Assembly (NCBI RefSeq): GCF_001401805.1
Contig: NZ_LKDW01000020.1
Location: 1 to 64,000 of the forward strand
Source: Pseudoalteromonas sp. P1-25
GTDB taxonomy: Bacteria; Pseudomonadota; Gammaproteobacteria; Enterobacterales; Alteromonadaceae
Direction of reading: 5' to 3'
Length of the DNA stretch: 64,000 bases
Shown one piece after another: positions 25,146 through 35,453 of the stretch. Each line of letters opens with the position of its first letter. Positions within the stretch are counted from its first letter, which is position 1. The notes beneath the pieces are model-generated. The model did not search any database, was not told the DNA's origin, and worked only from the letters and a program-made list of their open reading frames with translations. The position numbers were made by a program, and so were the translations under genes.

Positions 25146-26276
25146 ATGACCGAGCAAAAAAAGATTAACTTATTAGATTTAAACCGAGATGCAATGCGCG
25201 AGCTGTTTGTATCATTCGGTGAAAAGCCATTTCGTGGCGACCAGGTGATGAAATGGATTTATCATTTTGGCGTTGATAACTTTGACGATATGAGCAACGT
25301 TAATAAAAAGCTTAAAGAAAAGCTTAAAAACGAATGCGAAATTGTTGCGCCAGAAATCTCAGTGCGCCAGCAAGCAAGCGACGGCACTATTAAGTACGCT
25401 TTAGTGCTCGATGGCGGCCAAGAAGTTGAAGCGGTATGGATCCCAGAAAAAGACCGCGCCACTTTATGTGTATCTTCACAAGTGGGCTGTGCCCTTGAGT
25501 GTACGTTTTGCTCAACTGCGCAACAAGGCTTTAACCGTAACCTTAAAGTGTCGGAAATTATTGGACAAGTTTGGCGCGTAGCTAAAGACATAGGCCTTGA
25601 TGGCAACAGCGAAAAACGCCCTGTTACCAACGTAGTAATGATGGGTATGGGCGAGCCACTACTTAATATTAAAAACGTCGTGCCAGCAATGGAGCTAATG
25701 ATGGACGACTGGGGCTTTGGTTTATCTAAGCGCCGCGTAACATTAAGTACCTCAGGCGTTGTACCTGCGCTTGATTTACTAAAAGAAAAAATAGACGTCG
25801 CACTTGCTATTTCACTTCACGCACCCGATAACGCACTGCGTGACGTACTTGTACCAATTAATAAAAAATACCCTATTGAAGAATTTTTAGCGGCGTGCCG
25901 TCGTTATATCGATGGCTCTAAAGCCAATAAAGACGTAACCATTGAATACGTTATGCTAAATGGCGTTAACGACAGCACCGACCAAGCCCATGAGCTGGTT
26001 AAAACGCTTAAAGGTACACCTTCTAAGGTTAACCTTATTCCGTTTAACCCGTTCCCAGGTAACGAATACACACGCTCTAGCAACAGCCGTATTGACCGTT
26101 TTTCTAAAGTACTGCAAGCAGCGGGTATCACATGTATTGTGCGCCGTACCCGTGGTGACGATATTGACGCCGCCTGTGGGCAATTAGCTGGCGATGTTGT
26201 TGACCGTACAAAACGTATGGCGAAAAAGAAAATGCGCGACGATAACGCCATTAGTGTAAATATTCAGCAAGCATAA
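25146..26276 (+). CDS. rlmN: Dual-specificity RNA methyltransferase RlmN
   Basis: 376 residues. Radical-SAM enzyme that makes 2-methyladenosine at A2503 of 23S rRNA and A37 of some tRNAs. The cluster motif is [14 protein letters not shown] (CxxxCxxC, near residues 118-125), followed by MGMGEPLLN and STSGVVPAL, with the second catalytic Cys in the C-terminal [14 protein letters not shown]. Start preceded by GAGG. Confidence 0.97.
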   Translation: MTEQKKINLLDLNRDAMRELFVSFGEKPFRGDQVMKWIYHFGVDNFDDMSNVNKKLKEKLKNECEIVAPEISVRQQASDGTIKYALVLDGGQEVEAVWIPEKDRATLCVSSQVGCALECTFCSTAQQGFNRNLKVSEIIGQVWRVAKDIGLDGNSEKRPVTNVVMMGMGEPLLNIKNVVPAMELMMDDWGFGLSKRRVTLSTSGVVPALDLLKEKIDVALAISLHAPDNALRDVLVPINKKYPIEEFLAACRRYIDGSKANKDVTIEYVMLNGVNDSTDQAHELVKTLKGTPSKVNLIPFNPFPGNEYTRSSNSRIDRFSKVLQAAGITCIVRRTRGDDIDAACGQLAGDVVDRTKRMAKKKMRDDNAISVNIQQA

Positions 26277-26283
26277 GCCTGCC

Positions 26284-26316
26284 ACCACCCTGTGTATTTT
26301 CCCTATACAGGGTGGT
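26284..26316 (+). terminator. Hairpin between rlmN and pilW
   Basis: ACCACCCTGT pairs with ACAGGGTGGT (10 bp). No long T run follows, so it may attenuate rather than terminate. Confidence 0.5.
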
Positions 26317-26402
26317 TAAGTTGTTTATTTTTAAATAAATGATGCAACACTAAAGGTTTTAGGTAAGATAGGCGCTATGGATAGAAAAACAGAGACAAGG
26401 TA

Positions 26403-28298
26403 ATGCGATCTTTACTTGCTTTAACACTTTCAACACTAGCCCTTAGCGGATGTGTAAGTGAAAGTAGTTATAACGGCAGTGACAAACCCGTCGTCGAAAA
26501 CAAAATCAATAATGCAGGCGCAGCACGCACTCGTATCGCCCTCGCTTTACAATATTTAGAAACAGGCAACAACTCGCAAGCAAAGTATAACCTTGAGCGA
26601 GCTATAGAATTTGCCCCTAATCTGCCTGAAGTTCATTACTCTCTTGCTTATTATTACCAACAAGTAGGCGAAAAAGAGCGTGCCGATAAAGCCTATCAAA
26701 AAGCATTAGCAATTAAGCCTGACGATCCGAATACGCTTAATAACTACGGTGTGTTTTTATGTAGCATTAAAGAGTATGATCGCGCAACCGATCAGTTTTT
26801 AAAAGCAATTGATATCCCAAGCTATATACGCGTTGCCGAAAGCTACGAAAACCTTGCATTATGTGCCATTGAATTTAACGACTTTGAAAATGCAGAGAGT
26901 TACTTTAAACAAGCACTTAATCACAGCTCGCAACGTACATCGACCCTAATAAGCTTAGCCGCCCTTTTTTATGCTAAAAGCGATTTGCATAAAGCCAGCG
27001 AAGTACTAAAGCGCCATGACGACACCGGCCGAGTGTCTGCACGGGCTTTATTGCTTGGTTATTTAATTAAGCAGCGTATGGGCAGAATAGAAGAAGCAGA
27101 AAAAATTGCCGCTACTATAATGCAAACTTACCCGACAAGTAAGCAAGCCTATGCTATTCGCGATAATCGTACCAAACAAACTGAGTTTGAAATTCTACGC
27201 GAAAAATACCGTAAAGCGCAGCTTGAAGAGCTTCAAGAGCAGTACGGCGAAGAGCAAATTAGGGTTGAGCAACCAAAAATTAAAATTATTCGTAAAAAAC
27301 GCCCAACTACCGATAATTCGACCAGCTTAATTTCCCCAGGGGTTGAGCCTTCAAGCTCAGTATTAAATGAGGCGCCAAGCGCGCAGGCAACCATCGCCGC
27401 TGTAAACAAACAAAAAAGCGTAGCTGAGCAAAGTGACGACGCTAACACTCTCACGCCAGCCCCACAAACCGCGCAAACTAAAGTAGTTACAACAACTAAA
27501 GCAGTAGTGCCAGCTGCGGCAGCGGCTCCAACCGTAAAAAATACTGCCCAGATGCCTGAAACTAAAAGAGAACAACCTGCCCAAGAGGTAAACAAGCCTA
27601 CACCTGCAGAGTCTAAAACAGATACCGCAGCCGTGCTTATGGCATTAACAACGGATCACCAAGCGCAACACACGGCTAAAACCACAGCTGAGCCGCCAAA
27701 AACTGCCACTACACAAACAGCTAAAGAGGATGACGAAGTAAAAATAATTTCATTTGGCGCACCAAAACAAGCTAACTTTAATACTCCACAAAATACACGT
27801 TCTGCTGCAAATGGCCCACAGAATACGGGCTTAAATAATGCAGTTGTATTTTACGAGGCTAAAAAAGACAGTGCTGTATTTAGTGGTAATTCATACAGCG
27901 ACAACCAAGACATTACACTCAAAAACTATCAACCAAGTGTAAAACAAGTGCCACCAATGCTTAATCCAAAAGTCCCCCCTTTAAAGGTGCCTTTTCATAT
28001 TATTGAGTTTGGTGAAAACCTATTTAGCATTTCAGTGCGATACAATGTTAAACTACAAAAACTCCTGCAGTGGAATGGTCTAAAGGAGTCGGATCGTGTG
28101 ATCAACGGAAGTAAAATTTATTTAAACGATCCTAATATTTATTACGAGATTAAAGCTGGCGATACCCTTTACGACATAGCTACCCAGCGGCATGTATTAA
28201 TTGATGAATTAATGCGATGGAATAAATTAAGCCCAGATATAGAACTTACACCTGGGCATAGACTATTACTAGTGGATCCAAATTCGTACCTATTATGA
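26403..28298 (+). CDS. pilW: PilW/PilF-like TPR lipoprotein extended with two LysM domains
   Basis: 631 residues. Lipoprotein signal ends in LALSGC (Cys17). Residues about 40-240 are TPR repeats (ARTRIALALQYLETGNNSQA, EVHYSLAYYYQQVGEKERAD, NTLNNYGVFLCSIKEYDRA), the type IV pilus biogenesis/stability protein fold that helps assemble the PilQ secretin. Then comes an Ala/Pro/Thr-rich linker (about 300-520) and two LysM domains (about 529-575 and 579-625, ending NGSKIYL and PGHRLLLV), which bind peptidoglycan. Usual PilF proteins stop after the TPRs at about 250 residues. The stop overlaps rodZ (ATGA). Confidence 0.88.
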   Translation: MRSLLALTLSTLALSGCVSESSYNGSDKPVVENKINNAGAARTRIALALQYLETGNNSQAKYNLERAIEFAPNLPEVHYSLAYYYQQVGEKERADKAYQKALAIKPDDPNTLNNYGVFLCSIKEYDRATDQFLKAIDIPSYIRVAESYENLALCAIEFNDFENAESYFKQALNHSSQRTSTLISLAALFYAKSDLHKASEVLKRHDDTGRVSARALLLGYLIKQRMGRIEEAEKIAATIMQTYPTSKQAYAIRDNRTKQTEFEILREKYRKAQLEELQEQYGEEQIRVEQPKIKIIRKKRPTTDNSTSLISPGVEPSSSVLNEAPSAQATIAAVNKQKSVAEQSDDANTLTPAPQTAQTKVVTTTKAVVPAAAAAPTVKNTAQMPETKREQPAQEVNKPTPAESKTDTAAVLMALTTDHQAQHTAKTTAEPPKTATTQTAKEDDEVKIISFGAPKQANFNTPQNTRSAANGPQNTGLNNAVVFYEAKKDSAVFSGNSYSDNQDITLKNYQPSVKQVPPMLNPKVPPLKVPFHIIEFGENLFSISVRYNVKLQKLLQWNGLKESDRVINGSKIYLNDPNIYYEIKAGDTLYDIATQRHVLIDELMRWNKLSPDIELTPGHRLLLVDPNSYLL

Positions 28299-29191
28299 CA
28301 GAAGAAACTACGCAACAAAGCGATGAGCCAAGTGTTGGGCAACTATTAAAAGCGCACAGAGAGCAGGCTAATGTAAGCTTAGAGTCACTTACTGGCCCAC
28401 TTAAGCTTTCTATTTCTCAGTTACAACGCTTAGAAAGCGATCAGTATCAAACATTAGGCCCTATTACCTTTGTAAAAGGCTACATTAAAAACTATTGCCG
28501 TGAACTACACGTCGATAGCGCCCCTATATTAGCCAGATTGCCTGCACCGCCTGAGCCTACAAAGCCGGCTAACATGCAAAGCTTTTCGCGCCGCACAGAA
28601 AAAGAAGCCCACGACAGCCGCCTAATGCTGGTGAGCTACATTATTTTAGCCATTGTTATTGGCTCATCTGCCTTATGGTTTTGGCAAAATGCCACCCCTA
28701 TCGATGAGCAAACAAGCACAATCAATATTGAAAATTCAATTTTAGATAACCTGCAAACTAACAACGCGCTAAATAACGAAAGTCAGAACACCTCACAAAT
28801 GCAAGCAACACAGGCTGTTGAGCGCACACCGGCGGTGATGCCTATAAGTGCTGAACAAGTCCCCTTAAGTGAAGCCGTTAATGCCACGGCGCCTATTGCC
28901 GCTGACACCCAAGCAGCCACTAACGATCCCGACACGCAAAGTAACACCAGTACAATTAACATGGTGTTTAACGATGAGAGCTGGGTAGAAATACACGATG
29001 GTGAGGGTGAGCGCATTGCATTTGGCGTAAAAAAAGCAGGCTATAAAATGACTGTAAGCGGTACCCCGCCTTTTTCGGTTGTGCTAGGTAAGCACGACGT
29101 AGTTAGTGTTTCTCTAAACGGCGAACCAGTTGATATCTCTGGTTATCCTAAAAATCGTTTAGCCAAATTTAAATTACCATTAGCAGAGTAG
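28295..29191 (+). CDS. rodZ: RodZ-like cell-shape protein
   Basis: 298 residues: cytoplasmic helix-turn-helix ([20 protein letters not shown], then [16 protein letters not shown]), one membrane segment (about 112-132, [19 protein letters not shown]), a Thr/Asn/Ala-rich periplasmic linker, and a C-terminal DUF4115 beta domain ([19 protein letters not shown]). RodZ links MreB to the elongation machinery. Start overlaps pilW by 4 bases; ispG follows after 5 bases. Confidence 0.93.
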   Translation: MTEETTQQSDEPSVGQLLKAHREQANVSLESLTGPLKLSISQLQRLESDQYQTLGPITFVKGYIKNYCRELHVDSAPILARLPAPPEPTKPANMQSFSRRTEKEAHDSRLMLVSYIILAIVIGSSALWFWQNATPIDEQTSTINIENSILDNLQTNNALNNESQNTSQMQATQAVERTPAVMPISAEQVPLSEAVNATAPIAADTQAATNDPDTQSNTSTINMVFNDESWVEIHDGEGERIAFGVKKAGYKMTVSGTPPFSVVLGKHDVVSVSLNGEPVDISGYPKNRLAKFKLPLAE

Positions 29192-29196
29192 TCGCT

Positions 29197-30315
29197 ATGT
29201 TTTCAGAATCTCCAATTAAACGCAGAAAATCAACCCGCATCAATGTAGGCAACGTGCCTATTGGTGACGGAGCCCCTATTGCCGTGCAGTCGATGACCAA
29301 TACCGACACCCTAGATATAGGTGCCACGGTTGCGCAAATCCAAGCAATACAAGATGCCGGCGCTGATATAGTGCGTGTATCTGTCCCAACAATGGATGCC
29401 GCAGAAGCGTTTAAAAGTATAAAAGAGCAAGTGAGCATTCCGCTTGTTGCCGATATTCACTTTGATTACCGCATAGCGTTAAAAGTGGCAAAATATGGCG
29501 TAGATTGCCTGCGCATAAACCCAGGGAATATAGGTAGTGAAGAGCGTATTAGAGCTGTTGTAGACTCAGCGCGCGAGCATAATATTCCTATTCGTATTGG
29601 TGTAAATGGCGGCTCATTAGAGCGCGACCTACAAGAAAAATACGGCGAGCCAACTCCCGAGGCATTACTTGAATCAGCAATGCGCCATGTAGATATATTA
29701 CGCCGCCTTGATTTTGACCAATTTAAAATATCGGTAAAAGCATCAGACGTATTTTTAGCTGTAGGCGCTTATCGCTTACTTGCTAAAGAAATAGATCAAC
29801 CCCTGCATTTAGGGATCACCGAAGCCGGCGGCATGCGCTCAGGCTCGGTAAAATCGGCTGTAGGCTTAGGCATGTTACTTGCCGAAGGTATTGGTGATAC
29901 GCTGCGTGTATCACTTGCTGCTGACCCAGTTCAAGAAATCAAAGTCGGTTTTGATATTTTAAAATCGCTGCGTATACGCTCACGCGGTATTAACTTTATT
30001 GCCTGCCCTAGCTGCTCACGTCAAGAGTTTGATGTCGTAAGCACCATGAACCAGCTTGAAGAGCGCCTTGAAGATGTGGTTGAGCCAATGTCTGTTTCAG
30101 TAATTGGTTGTGTCGTTAACGGCCCAGGCGAAGCCCTTGTGAGTGATATTGGCCTTGCCGGTGCAAACCGCCGCTCAGGTTTATACATTAATGGCGAGCG
30201 TCAAAAAGCGCGTATTGATAACAACAACATTGTTGACCAGCTTGAAGGCTACGTGCGCGACTTTATTGCTCAAAAAGAGCAGCAAACACCTATCGACATT
30301 AAAATAGTCGAATAA
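29197..30315 (+). CDS. ispG: 4-hydroxy-3-methylbut-2-enyl-diphosphate synthase
   Basis: 372 residues. Penultimate enzyme of the MEP isoprenoid pathway, with one 4Fe-4S cluster. Visible are [10 protein letters not shown] near the N-terminus, [41 protein letters not shown], and the cluster cysteines in [14 protein letters not shown] and [13 protein letters not shown]. Same operon as pilW-rodZ, the order seen in E. coli. Confidence 0.98.
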   Translation: MFSESPIKRRKSTRINVGNVPIGDGAPIAVQSMTNTDTLDIGATVAQIQAIQDAGADIVRVSVPTMDAAEAFKSIKEQVSIPLVADIHFDYRIALKVAKYGVDCLRINPGNIGSEERIRAVVDSAREHNIPIRIGVNGGSLERDLQEKYGEPTPEALLESAMRHVDILRRLDFDQFKISVKASDVFLAVGAYRLLAKEIDQPLHLGITEAGGMRSGSVKSAVGLGMLLAEGIGDTLRVSLAADPVQEIKVGFDILKSLRIRSRGINFIACPSCSRQEFDVVSTMNQLEERLEDVVEPMSVSVIGCVVNGPGEALVSDIGLAGANRRSGLYINGERQKARIDNNNIVDQLEGYVRDFIAQKEQQTPIDIKIVE

Positions 30316-30328
30316 ATACCGTATAAAG

Positions 30329-30350
30329 CGCCAAACCATGCTGTTTGGCG
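30329..30350 (+). terminator. Hairpin after ispG
   Basis: CGCCAAAC-CATGCT-GTTTGGCG followed by TTTACCTTTA; an 8-bp stem and a weak T tract. Probably ends the pilW-rodZ-ispG transcript. Confidence 0.6.
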
Positions 30351-30370
30351 TTTACCTTTATAGCTAGAGG

Positions 30371-30632
30371 ATACCCAAACGACCCCAAGATACAGAATTC
30401 AGCGTTTCACAGGCTCTTAATATCAAGGCGTTACTTTGCAAAAATGGCAATCCCTTTTAAAAAGTAACAACGATGAGAATAAGTGTCTGTAAACCGCCCA
30501 ACGGGTTGGTTTAAAAGCGATTTATACTGCGTTATTGATTTTAACAATAGAACCACTATTACTTTCAATCAATGCCTTGCCTAAATCGCTTTTAATTCAA
30601 ACGACGCTCGCATCATGGGGTCATTTGGGTAT
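30371..30632. mobile_element. MITE-like element between ispG and hisS
   Basis: 262 bp bounded by terminal inverted repeats ATACCCAAACGACCCCA and TGGGGTCATTTGGGTAT (16 of 17 complementary). Inside is a second, perfect 14-bp inverted repeat, TTAAAAGCGATTTA (30511-30524) with its complement at 30582-30595. There is no coding capacity. This is the form of a non-autonomous element mobilised in trans. The right end creates TATAAT (30632-30637), which may serve hisS. Confidence 0.7.
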
Positions 30633-30711
30633 ATAATGACGGGTCAATTTTTAGCATTCTTGTTGTGTAAGCATTTTTTTATTACACATAAACAGTAATT
30701 AGGATTTATCA

Positions 30712-31992
30712 GTGGCAAAACAAATTCAGGCAGTTCGCGGTATGAACGATTGTCTGCCGGGCGACACGCAAGTTTGGCAGAAAGTAGAAAACATTTTACG
30801 CGAGACAGTAGCATCGTTCGGTTATCAAGAAATTCGTTTTCCTATTGTAGAATCAACCGACTTATTTAAACGCTCTATTGGTGAAGTAACCGATATAGTA
30901 GAAAAAGAAATGTACACTTTTGCCGATCGTAACGGCGACATGCTAACCCTTCGCCCAGAAGGCACCGCAGTATGTGTACGCGCAGGTAATCAAAATGGCT
31001 TGCTTTATAACCAAGAGCAGCGCCTGTGGTACATGGGCCCAATGTTTCGTCACGAGCGCCCACAAAAAGGCCGCTACCGTCAGTTTCACCAATTTGGCTT
31101 AGAAACATTTGGTATTGCCACAGCCGATATAGACGCAGAAGTTATATTATTAACAGCGCAATTATGGAAAGCGTTTGGCATTAGCGAGCACGTCCGTTTA
31201 GAGCTTAACTCGTTAGGGTCTAACGAAGCGCGCGCCGATTATCGCGATGCACTTGTAGCCTACCTTGAACAACATACCGACGTACTTGATGAAGACTCAA
31301 AGCGCCGTATGTACTCAAACCCATTACGTGTACTTGATAGCAAAAACCCAGACGTGCAAGCAATCTTAGTGGGTGCACCTAAATTGTCTGAGCATTTAGA
31401 TGCTGAATCAAAAGAACATTTTGCAAATTTATGTGAACGTTTAGACGCAGCTGGCGTCATATACACGGTTAATGAAAAGTTAGTACGTGGTTTAGACTAC
31501 TATAACCGCACCGTGTTTGAATGGGTAACAGATAGCCTTGGCGCACAAGGTACAGTATGTGCCGGCGGACGCTACGATGGCTTAGTAGAGCAACTTGGCG
31601 GTAAAGCCACCCCAGCGGTAGGTTTTGCAATGGGCCTAGAGCGTTTAGTGCTGTTACTCCAAGCACTTGAGTGTGTAGGTGACATTCGCCGCAATGCTGA
31701 TGTATATTTAGCGGCAATGGGCGACAAAGCAAGTATTCAAGCCCCTGCCATTGCAGCGCAACTGCGCAGCGACGTACCGGGTTTACGCGTTATGGTACAT
31801 GCTGGCGGCGGTAACTTTAAAAAACAACTAAAACGAGCTGATAAAAGCGATGCACTAGTGGCTGTTATTATCGGCGAAGATGAATTAGAAAAAGGCGTTG
31901 TGACCATCAAATATTTACGTGAGCGTAAAGAGCAAGTCACACTAGAATTAGAACAAGCTAAAGCGCTATTAGCTGAGCTTATCAATAGCTAA
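30712..31992 (+). CDS. hisS: Histidyl-tRNA synthetase
   Basis: 426 residues, class II synthetase. GTG start with AGGA 7 bases upstream. Motif 2 is [18 protein letters not shown]; the histidine-specific motifs are [14 protein letters not shown] and [15 protein letters not shown]; motif 3 is [11 protein letters not shown]-terminal anticodon-binding domain is complete. Heads hisS-yfgM-bamB (gaps of 19 and 10 bases). Confidence 0.98.
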   Translation: MAKQIQAVRGMNDCLPGDTQVWQKVENILRETVASFGYQEIRFPIVESTDLFKRSIGEVTDIVEKEMYTFADRNGDMLTLRPEGTAVCVRAGNQNGLLYNQEQRLWYMGPMFRHERPQKGRYRQFHQFGLETFGIATADIDAEVILLTAQLWKAFGISEHVRLELNSLGSNEARADYRDALVAYLEQHTDVLDEDSKRRMYSNPLRVLDSKNPDVQAILVGAPKLSEHLDAESKEHFANLCERLDAAGVIYTVNEKLVRGLDYYNRTVFEWVTDSLGAQGTVCAGGRYDGLVEQLGGKATPAVGFAMGLERLVLLLQALECVGDIRRNADVYLAAMGDKASIQAPAIAAQLRSDVPGLRVMVHAGGGNFKKQLKRADKSDALVAVIIGEDELEKGVVTIKYLRERKEQVTLELEQAKALLAELINS

Positions 31993-32011
31993 GCTAACTT
32001 AAGAGGTAATA

Positions 32012-32632
32012 ATGGACATTTATTCAACAGAAGAACAACAAGCAGAAGCCATTAAGCGCTTTTTTCGCGAAAACGGTATTTCACTTGCGCTAGGTGTAAT
32101 TGTGGGTTTAGGCGGATTATACGGCTGGAAAGCCTACAACCAAAACCAAATTACAACGGCTGAGCAAGCGTCTGACCAATATACAACACTTGTACAAAGT
32201 GACGATGTACTTGGCGCGGCCGATACATTCATTAAAAACAACCAAGACACAAGCTATGCAACTTTAGCCGCTTTTGTTGCGGCAAAAGACGCTGTTGATG
32301 CAAAAAAATTAGACTTAGCTAGTGAAAAACTAAGCTGGATTGTTACAAACGCTCAAAGCGAAGAGCTTAAAGCCATTGCCATTACGCGCTTAGCACGTAT
32401 TCAACTTGCACAAGGCAAGTATGACGAAGCACTTACAACGTTAAACTCGCCACTACCAGAAGCATACAGCGCCAATGTAGCAGAACTTAAAGGCGATATT
32501 TACATTGCGCAAGGTAATAAAGACCAAGCTCGCTCTGCATACCAAGCAGCGGCTGAAGCAGCGGGCTCAGCTACAAACCCTTTATTACAAATTAAATTAG
32601 ACGACCTAGCAGTAACTAGCCCAGCGGCATAA
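32012..32632 (+). CDS. yfgM: YfgM-like ancillary translocon/TPR protein
   Basis: 206 residues: short cytoplasmic N-terminus (MDIYSTEEQQAEAIKRFFRE), one membrane segment (about 25-43), and a periplasmic TPR-like domain. In E. coli YfgM associates with SecYEG and PpiD and links export to periplasmic chaperones. Position between hisS and bamB is conserved. Confidence 0.93.
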   Translation: MDIYSTEEQQAEAIKRFFRENGISLALGVIVGLGGLYGWKAYNQNQITTAEQASDQYTTLVQSDDVLGAADTFIKNNQDTSYATLAAFVAAKDAVDAKKLDLASEKLSWIVTNAQSEELKAIAITRLARIQLAQGKYDEALTTLNSPLPEAYSANVAELKGDIYIAQGNKDQARSAYQAAAEAAGSATNPLLQIKLDDLAVTSPAA

Positions 32633-32642
32633 GGTTTTAGGT

Positions 32643-33821
32643 ATGAAAAAAATAACAACAGCAACGCTCGCACTATGCATGGCAACACTTATGGGTTGCT
32701 CATCAAGTGATGACGAAGACGAGTTAGTACTTCCTGAAATTGTTAATCAGTTTGAAACAGAGGTAGTGTGGCAAGAGTCGGTTGGCAGTGGTGTAGAGCA
32801 TTATTTTTCTCGCTTATCGCCTGCTGTTTACAAAGACACTATTTATGTAGCCAGCCGTGAAGGCCAAATTGAAGCACTGTCGCTTACTAATGGCGATACA
32901 CTATGGGAAACCGACATACGTGAAGACGTATCGTTTTGGCCATGGTCAGATAACGGCACTGCAAAATTATCAGGCGGTATACTACAAGCTTATGGTAAAA
33001 TTTACGTAGGCTCTGAGCACGGCTTTATTATTGCGCTTGACCGTGAAACCGGTGAAGAAGTATGGCGTAAAAATGTACCTGGCGAAGCGCTGTCTAAACC
33101 AGCCGCAGGCGATGGCCTAATTTTTGTAAACTTAGGCTCGGGTAAATTATTAGCACTTCACCCAGATACAGGCGAAGAACGCTGGAACTTTGAGCAAGAA
33201 GTCCCCCCGCTTACATTACGTGGCCAAAGCTCGCCAACTGTAGCAAACGGTGGGGTGTTACTGGGCCTTGAAACAGGCAAACTAAGTGTGCTTATTTCAG
33301 AAAGTGGCTACTCAGCATGGAGCGCAGAAATTGCCGTTGCTAAAGGCGCATCAGAATTTGAGCGTTTAGTGGATGTAGACACGCAACCTATTATTAGCGG
33401 TCCTTACGCATATGCTATTGCATATAACGGTAACCTAGCAGCAGTAGATATTCGCTCAGGTAATGTTGTATGGAAACGTGAATACAGCAGCTATCGCGAA
33501 ATAGCGATGGATGCACAAACTATTTACCTAGTAGATAGCGAAGGCGTAATTTACGCATTAGATAAAAATTCAGGTATTGAACGTTGGAGCCAACCCGCTC
33601 TGCGTGGTTGGTACCTAACAGGCCCTGCAGTAGCAGGTAGCCATTTAGCTTTAGGTGACCAAGAAGGTAACCTTCATTGGTTAAACAAAGACACTGGCGA
33701 GTTAGTATCTCGTGAAGAATTTGACAGCTCGGGCTTTTTTGTAGAGCCGGTTGTAGCCGACGACAAGCTAATTTTATACACCCGTGATGGTGAAGTTAGC
33801 GCGGTTACAATACCGAACTAA
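32643..33821 (+). CDS. bamB: Outer-membrane assembly lipoprotein BamB
   Basis: 392 residues. Lipobox at LMGC (Cys19), then an eight-bladed beta-propeller built of PQQ-like repeats (GDTLWETDIRED, GEEVWRKNVPG, GEERWNFEQE, GNVVWKREYSS, GIERWSQPAL). Part of the BAM complex that inserts outer-membrane proteins, which fits the many TonB receptors nearby. Confidence 0.97.
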   Translation: MKKITTATLALCMATLMGCSSSDDEDELVLPEIVNQFETEVVWQESVGSGVEHYFSRLSPAVYKDTIYVASREGQIEALSLTNGDTLWETDIREDVSFWPWSDNGTAKLSGGILQAYGKIYVGSEHGFIIALDRETGEEVWRKNVPGEALSKPAAGDGLIFVNLGSGKLLALHPDTGEERWNFEQEVPPLTLRGQSSPTVANGGVLLGLETGKLSVLISESGYSAWSAEIAVAKGASEFERLVDVDTQPIISGPYAYAIAYNGNLAAVDIRSGNVVWKREYSSYREIAMDAQTIYLVDSEGVIYALDKNSGIERWSQPALRGWYLTGPAVAGSHLALGDQEGNLHWLNKDTGELVSREEFDSSGFFVEPVVADDKLILYTRDGEVSAVTIPN

Positions 33822-33847
33822 CTAGCTAACACTTAAAGGTTTTTTGT

Positions 33848-33870
33848 AAGGCTTCGCACTGCGAAGCCTT
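33848..33870 (+). terminator. Terminator between bamB and der
   Basis: AAGGCTTCGC-ACT-GCGAAGCCTT then TTGTTGTTTTTT; a 10-bp stem. Probably partial termination before der. Confidence 0.75.
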
Positions 33871-33895
33871 TTGTTGTTTTTTAAAGAGGTAGTTT

Positions 33896-35365
33896 ATGCT
33901 TCCCGTGATCGCTCTAGTTGGGCGACCCAATGTGGGCAAATCCACATTATTTAACCGTTTAACACGTACTCGTGATGCACTCGTAGCCGATTTTCCAGGT
34001 TTAACACGAGATAGAAAATATGGCCAAGCTAATTACGATGGCTATGAATTTATCGTGGTAGACACGGGTGGTATTGATGGCTCCGAAGAAGGCATCGAAA
34101 CCGAAATGGCTGATCAGTCATTACTCGCCATTGAAGAAGCCGATATTGTGCTGTTTTTAGTTGATGCCCGCGTAGGCATGACCGTAGCCGACCAAGCCAT
34201 TGCTAATCACTTGCGAAAGCAAGAGAAAAAGTGCTTTGTGGTTGCCAACAAAACAGACGGCATTGACGCCGACTCAAACTGTGCTGAATTTTACCAATTA
34301 TCATTAGGTGAAGTACATCATATCGCGGCAGCCCATGGCCGTGGTATAACACTATTGCTTGAACAAACGCTGCAACCTGTAATTGCTGAGCTTGCCGCGC
34401 TTGACGAAGACGTTGCTGATGATGACGAAGAATTAATCGACCTTTATCAAGAAGCCGAAGGCGACGATACAGACCATCAAGCGTTTGCCGATAAACCAGT
34501 AAAGCTGGCTATTATTGGTCGCCCTAACGTAGGTAAGTCTACACTTACAAACCGTATACTTGGTGAAGAGCGCGTAATTGTATACGATATGCCAGGCACC
34601 ACCCGCGACTCTATTTATATTCCGATGACCCGTAACGACAAAGAATATATTTTAATAGATACCGCAGGTGTTCGTAAGCGTAAAAAAGTAAGCGACGTAG
34701 TTGAGAAATTCTCAGTAATTAAAACACTTCAAGCCATTGAAGATGCAAACGTTGTACTACTAGTTGTTGATGCTCGCGATGGCATTTCTGATCAGGACTT
34801 AAGTTTATTAGGTTTTGCGCTTAACTCAGGGCGTTCATTAGTAATTGCTGTGAACAAATGGGATGGGCTTGATGATTACGTTAAAGACCGTATTAAAACA
34901 GAGCTTGATCGCCGTTTAGGCTTTATCGACTTTGCACGCTTACACTTTATATCTGCGCTTCATGGTACAGGTGTTGGCCACTTATTTGAGTCGGTTGATG
35001 AGGCGTACGAGTCAGCAACTAAGCGTATTAGCACCGCAATGCTACGCCGTATTATGGACATGGCACAGGCCGATCACCAGCCGCCACTTGTTCGTGGTCG
35101 TCGTGTTAAGCTTAAGTACGCACATGCCGGTGGTTATAACCCGCCACGTATTGTAATTCACGGTAACCAAGTTCACGATTTACCAGATAGCTACAAACGC
35201 TACCTAATGAACTACTACCGTAAAGCACTTAAAATTATGGGCACACCAATCAAAATTGAATTTAGAGAAGGTGATAACCCATTTGCAGGGCGTACAAACA
35301 AAGTAACGCTTTCGCAAAAACGTAAAATACGTGCCTTTGCAAAAGAAAACCGTAATAAGTCTTAG
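33896..35365 (+). CDS. der: Ribosome-biogenesis GTPase Der
   Basis: 489 residues with two tandem G domains, each with GRPNVGKST (near 8 and 207), DTGGIDG or DTAGVR, and NKTD or NKWD, then a KH-like C-terminal domain. Needed for 50S subunit assembly. Usual length; the acidic linker between G domains ([20 protein letters not shown]) is typical. Confidence 0.98.
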   Translation: MLPVIALVGRPNVGKSTLFNRLTRTRDALVADFPGLTRDRKYGQANYDGYEFIVVDTGGIDGSEEGIETEMADQSLLAIEEADIVLFLVDARVGMTVADQAIANHLRKQEKKCFVVANKTDGIDADSNCAEFYQLSLGEVHHIAAAHGRGITLLLEQTLQPVIAELAALDEDVADDDEELIDLYQEAEGDDTDHQAFADKPVKLAIIGRPNVGKSTLTNRILGEERVIVYDMPGTTRDSIYIPMTRNDKEYILIDTAGVRKRKKVSDVVEKFSVIKTLQAIEDANVVLLVVDARDGISDQDLSLLGFALNSGRSLVIAVNKWDGLDDYVKDRIKTELDRRLGFIDFARLHFISALHGTGVGHLFESVDEAYESATKRISTAMLRRIMDMAQADHQPPLVRGRRVKLKYAHAGGYNPPRIVIHGNQVHDLPDSYKRYLMNYYRKALKIMGTPIKIEFREGDNPFAGRTNKVTLSQKRKIRAFAKENRNKS

Positions 35366-35393
35366 AGCTGTATACTGTAAGCTGTAAAATAAA

Positions 35394-35424
35394 CCTTGTA
35401 GAGTGCGTCTCTACAAGGTTTTTT
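35394..35424 (+). terminator. Rho-independent terminator after der
   Basis: CCTTGTAGAG-TGCGT-CTCTACAAGG then TTTTTTT; 10-bp stem with a full T tract. Confidence 0.92.
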
Positions 35425-35453
35425 TATGGCTCACTATAATTCTGCCCATCATT

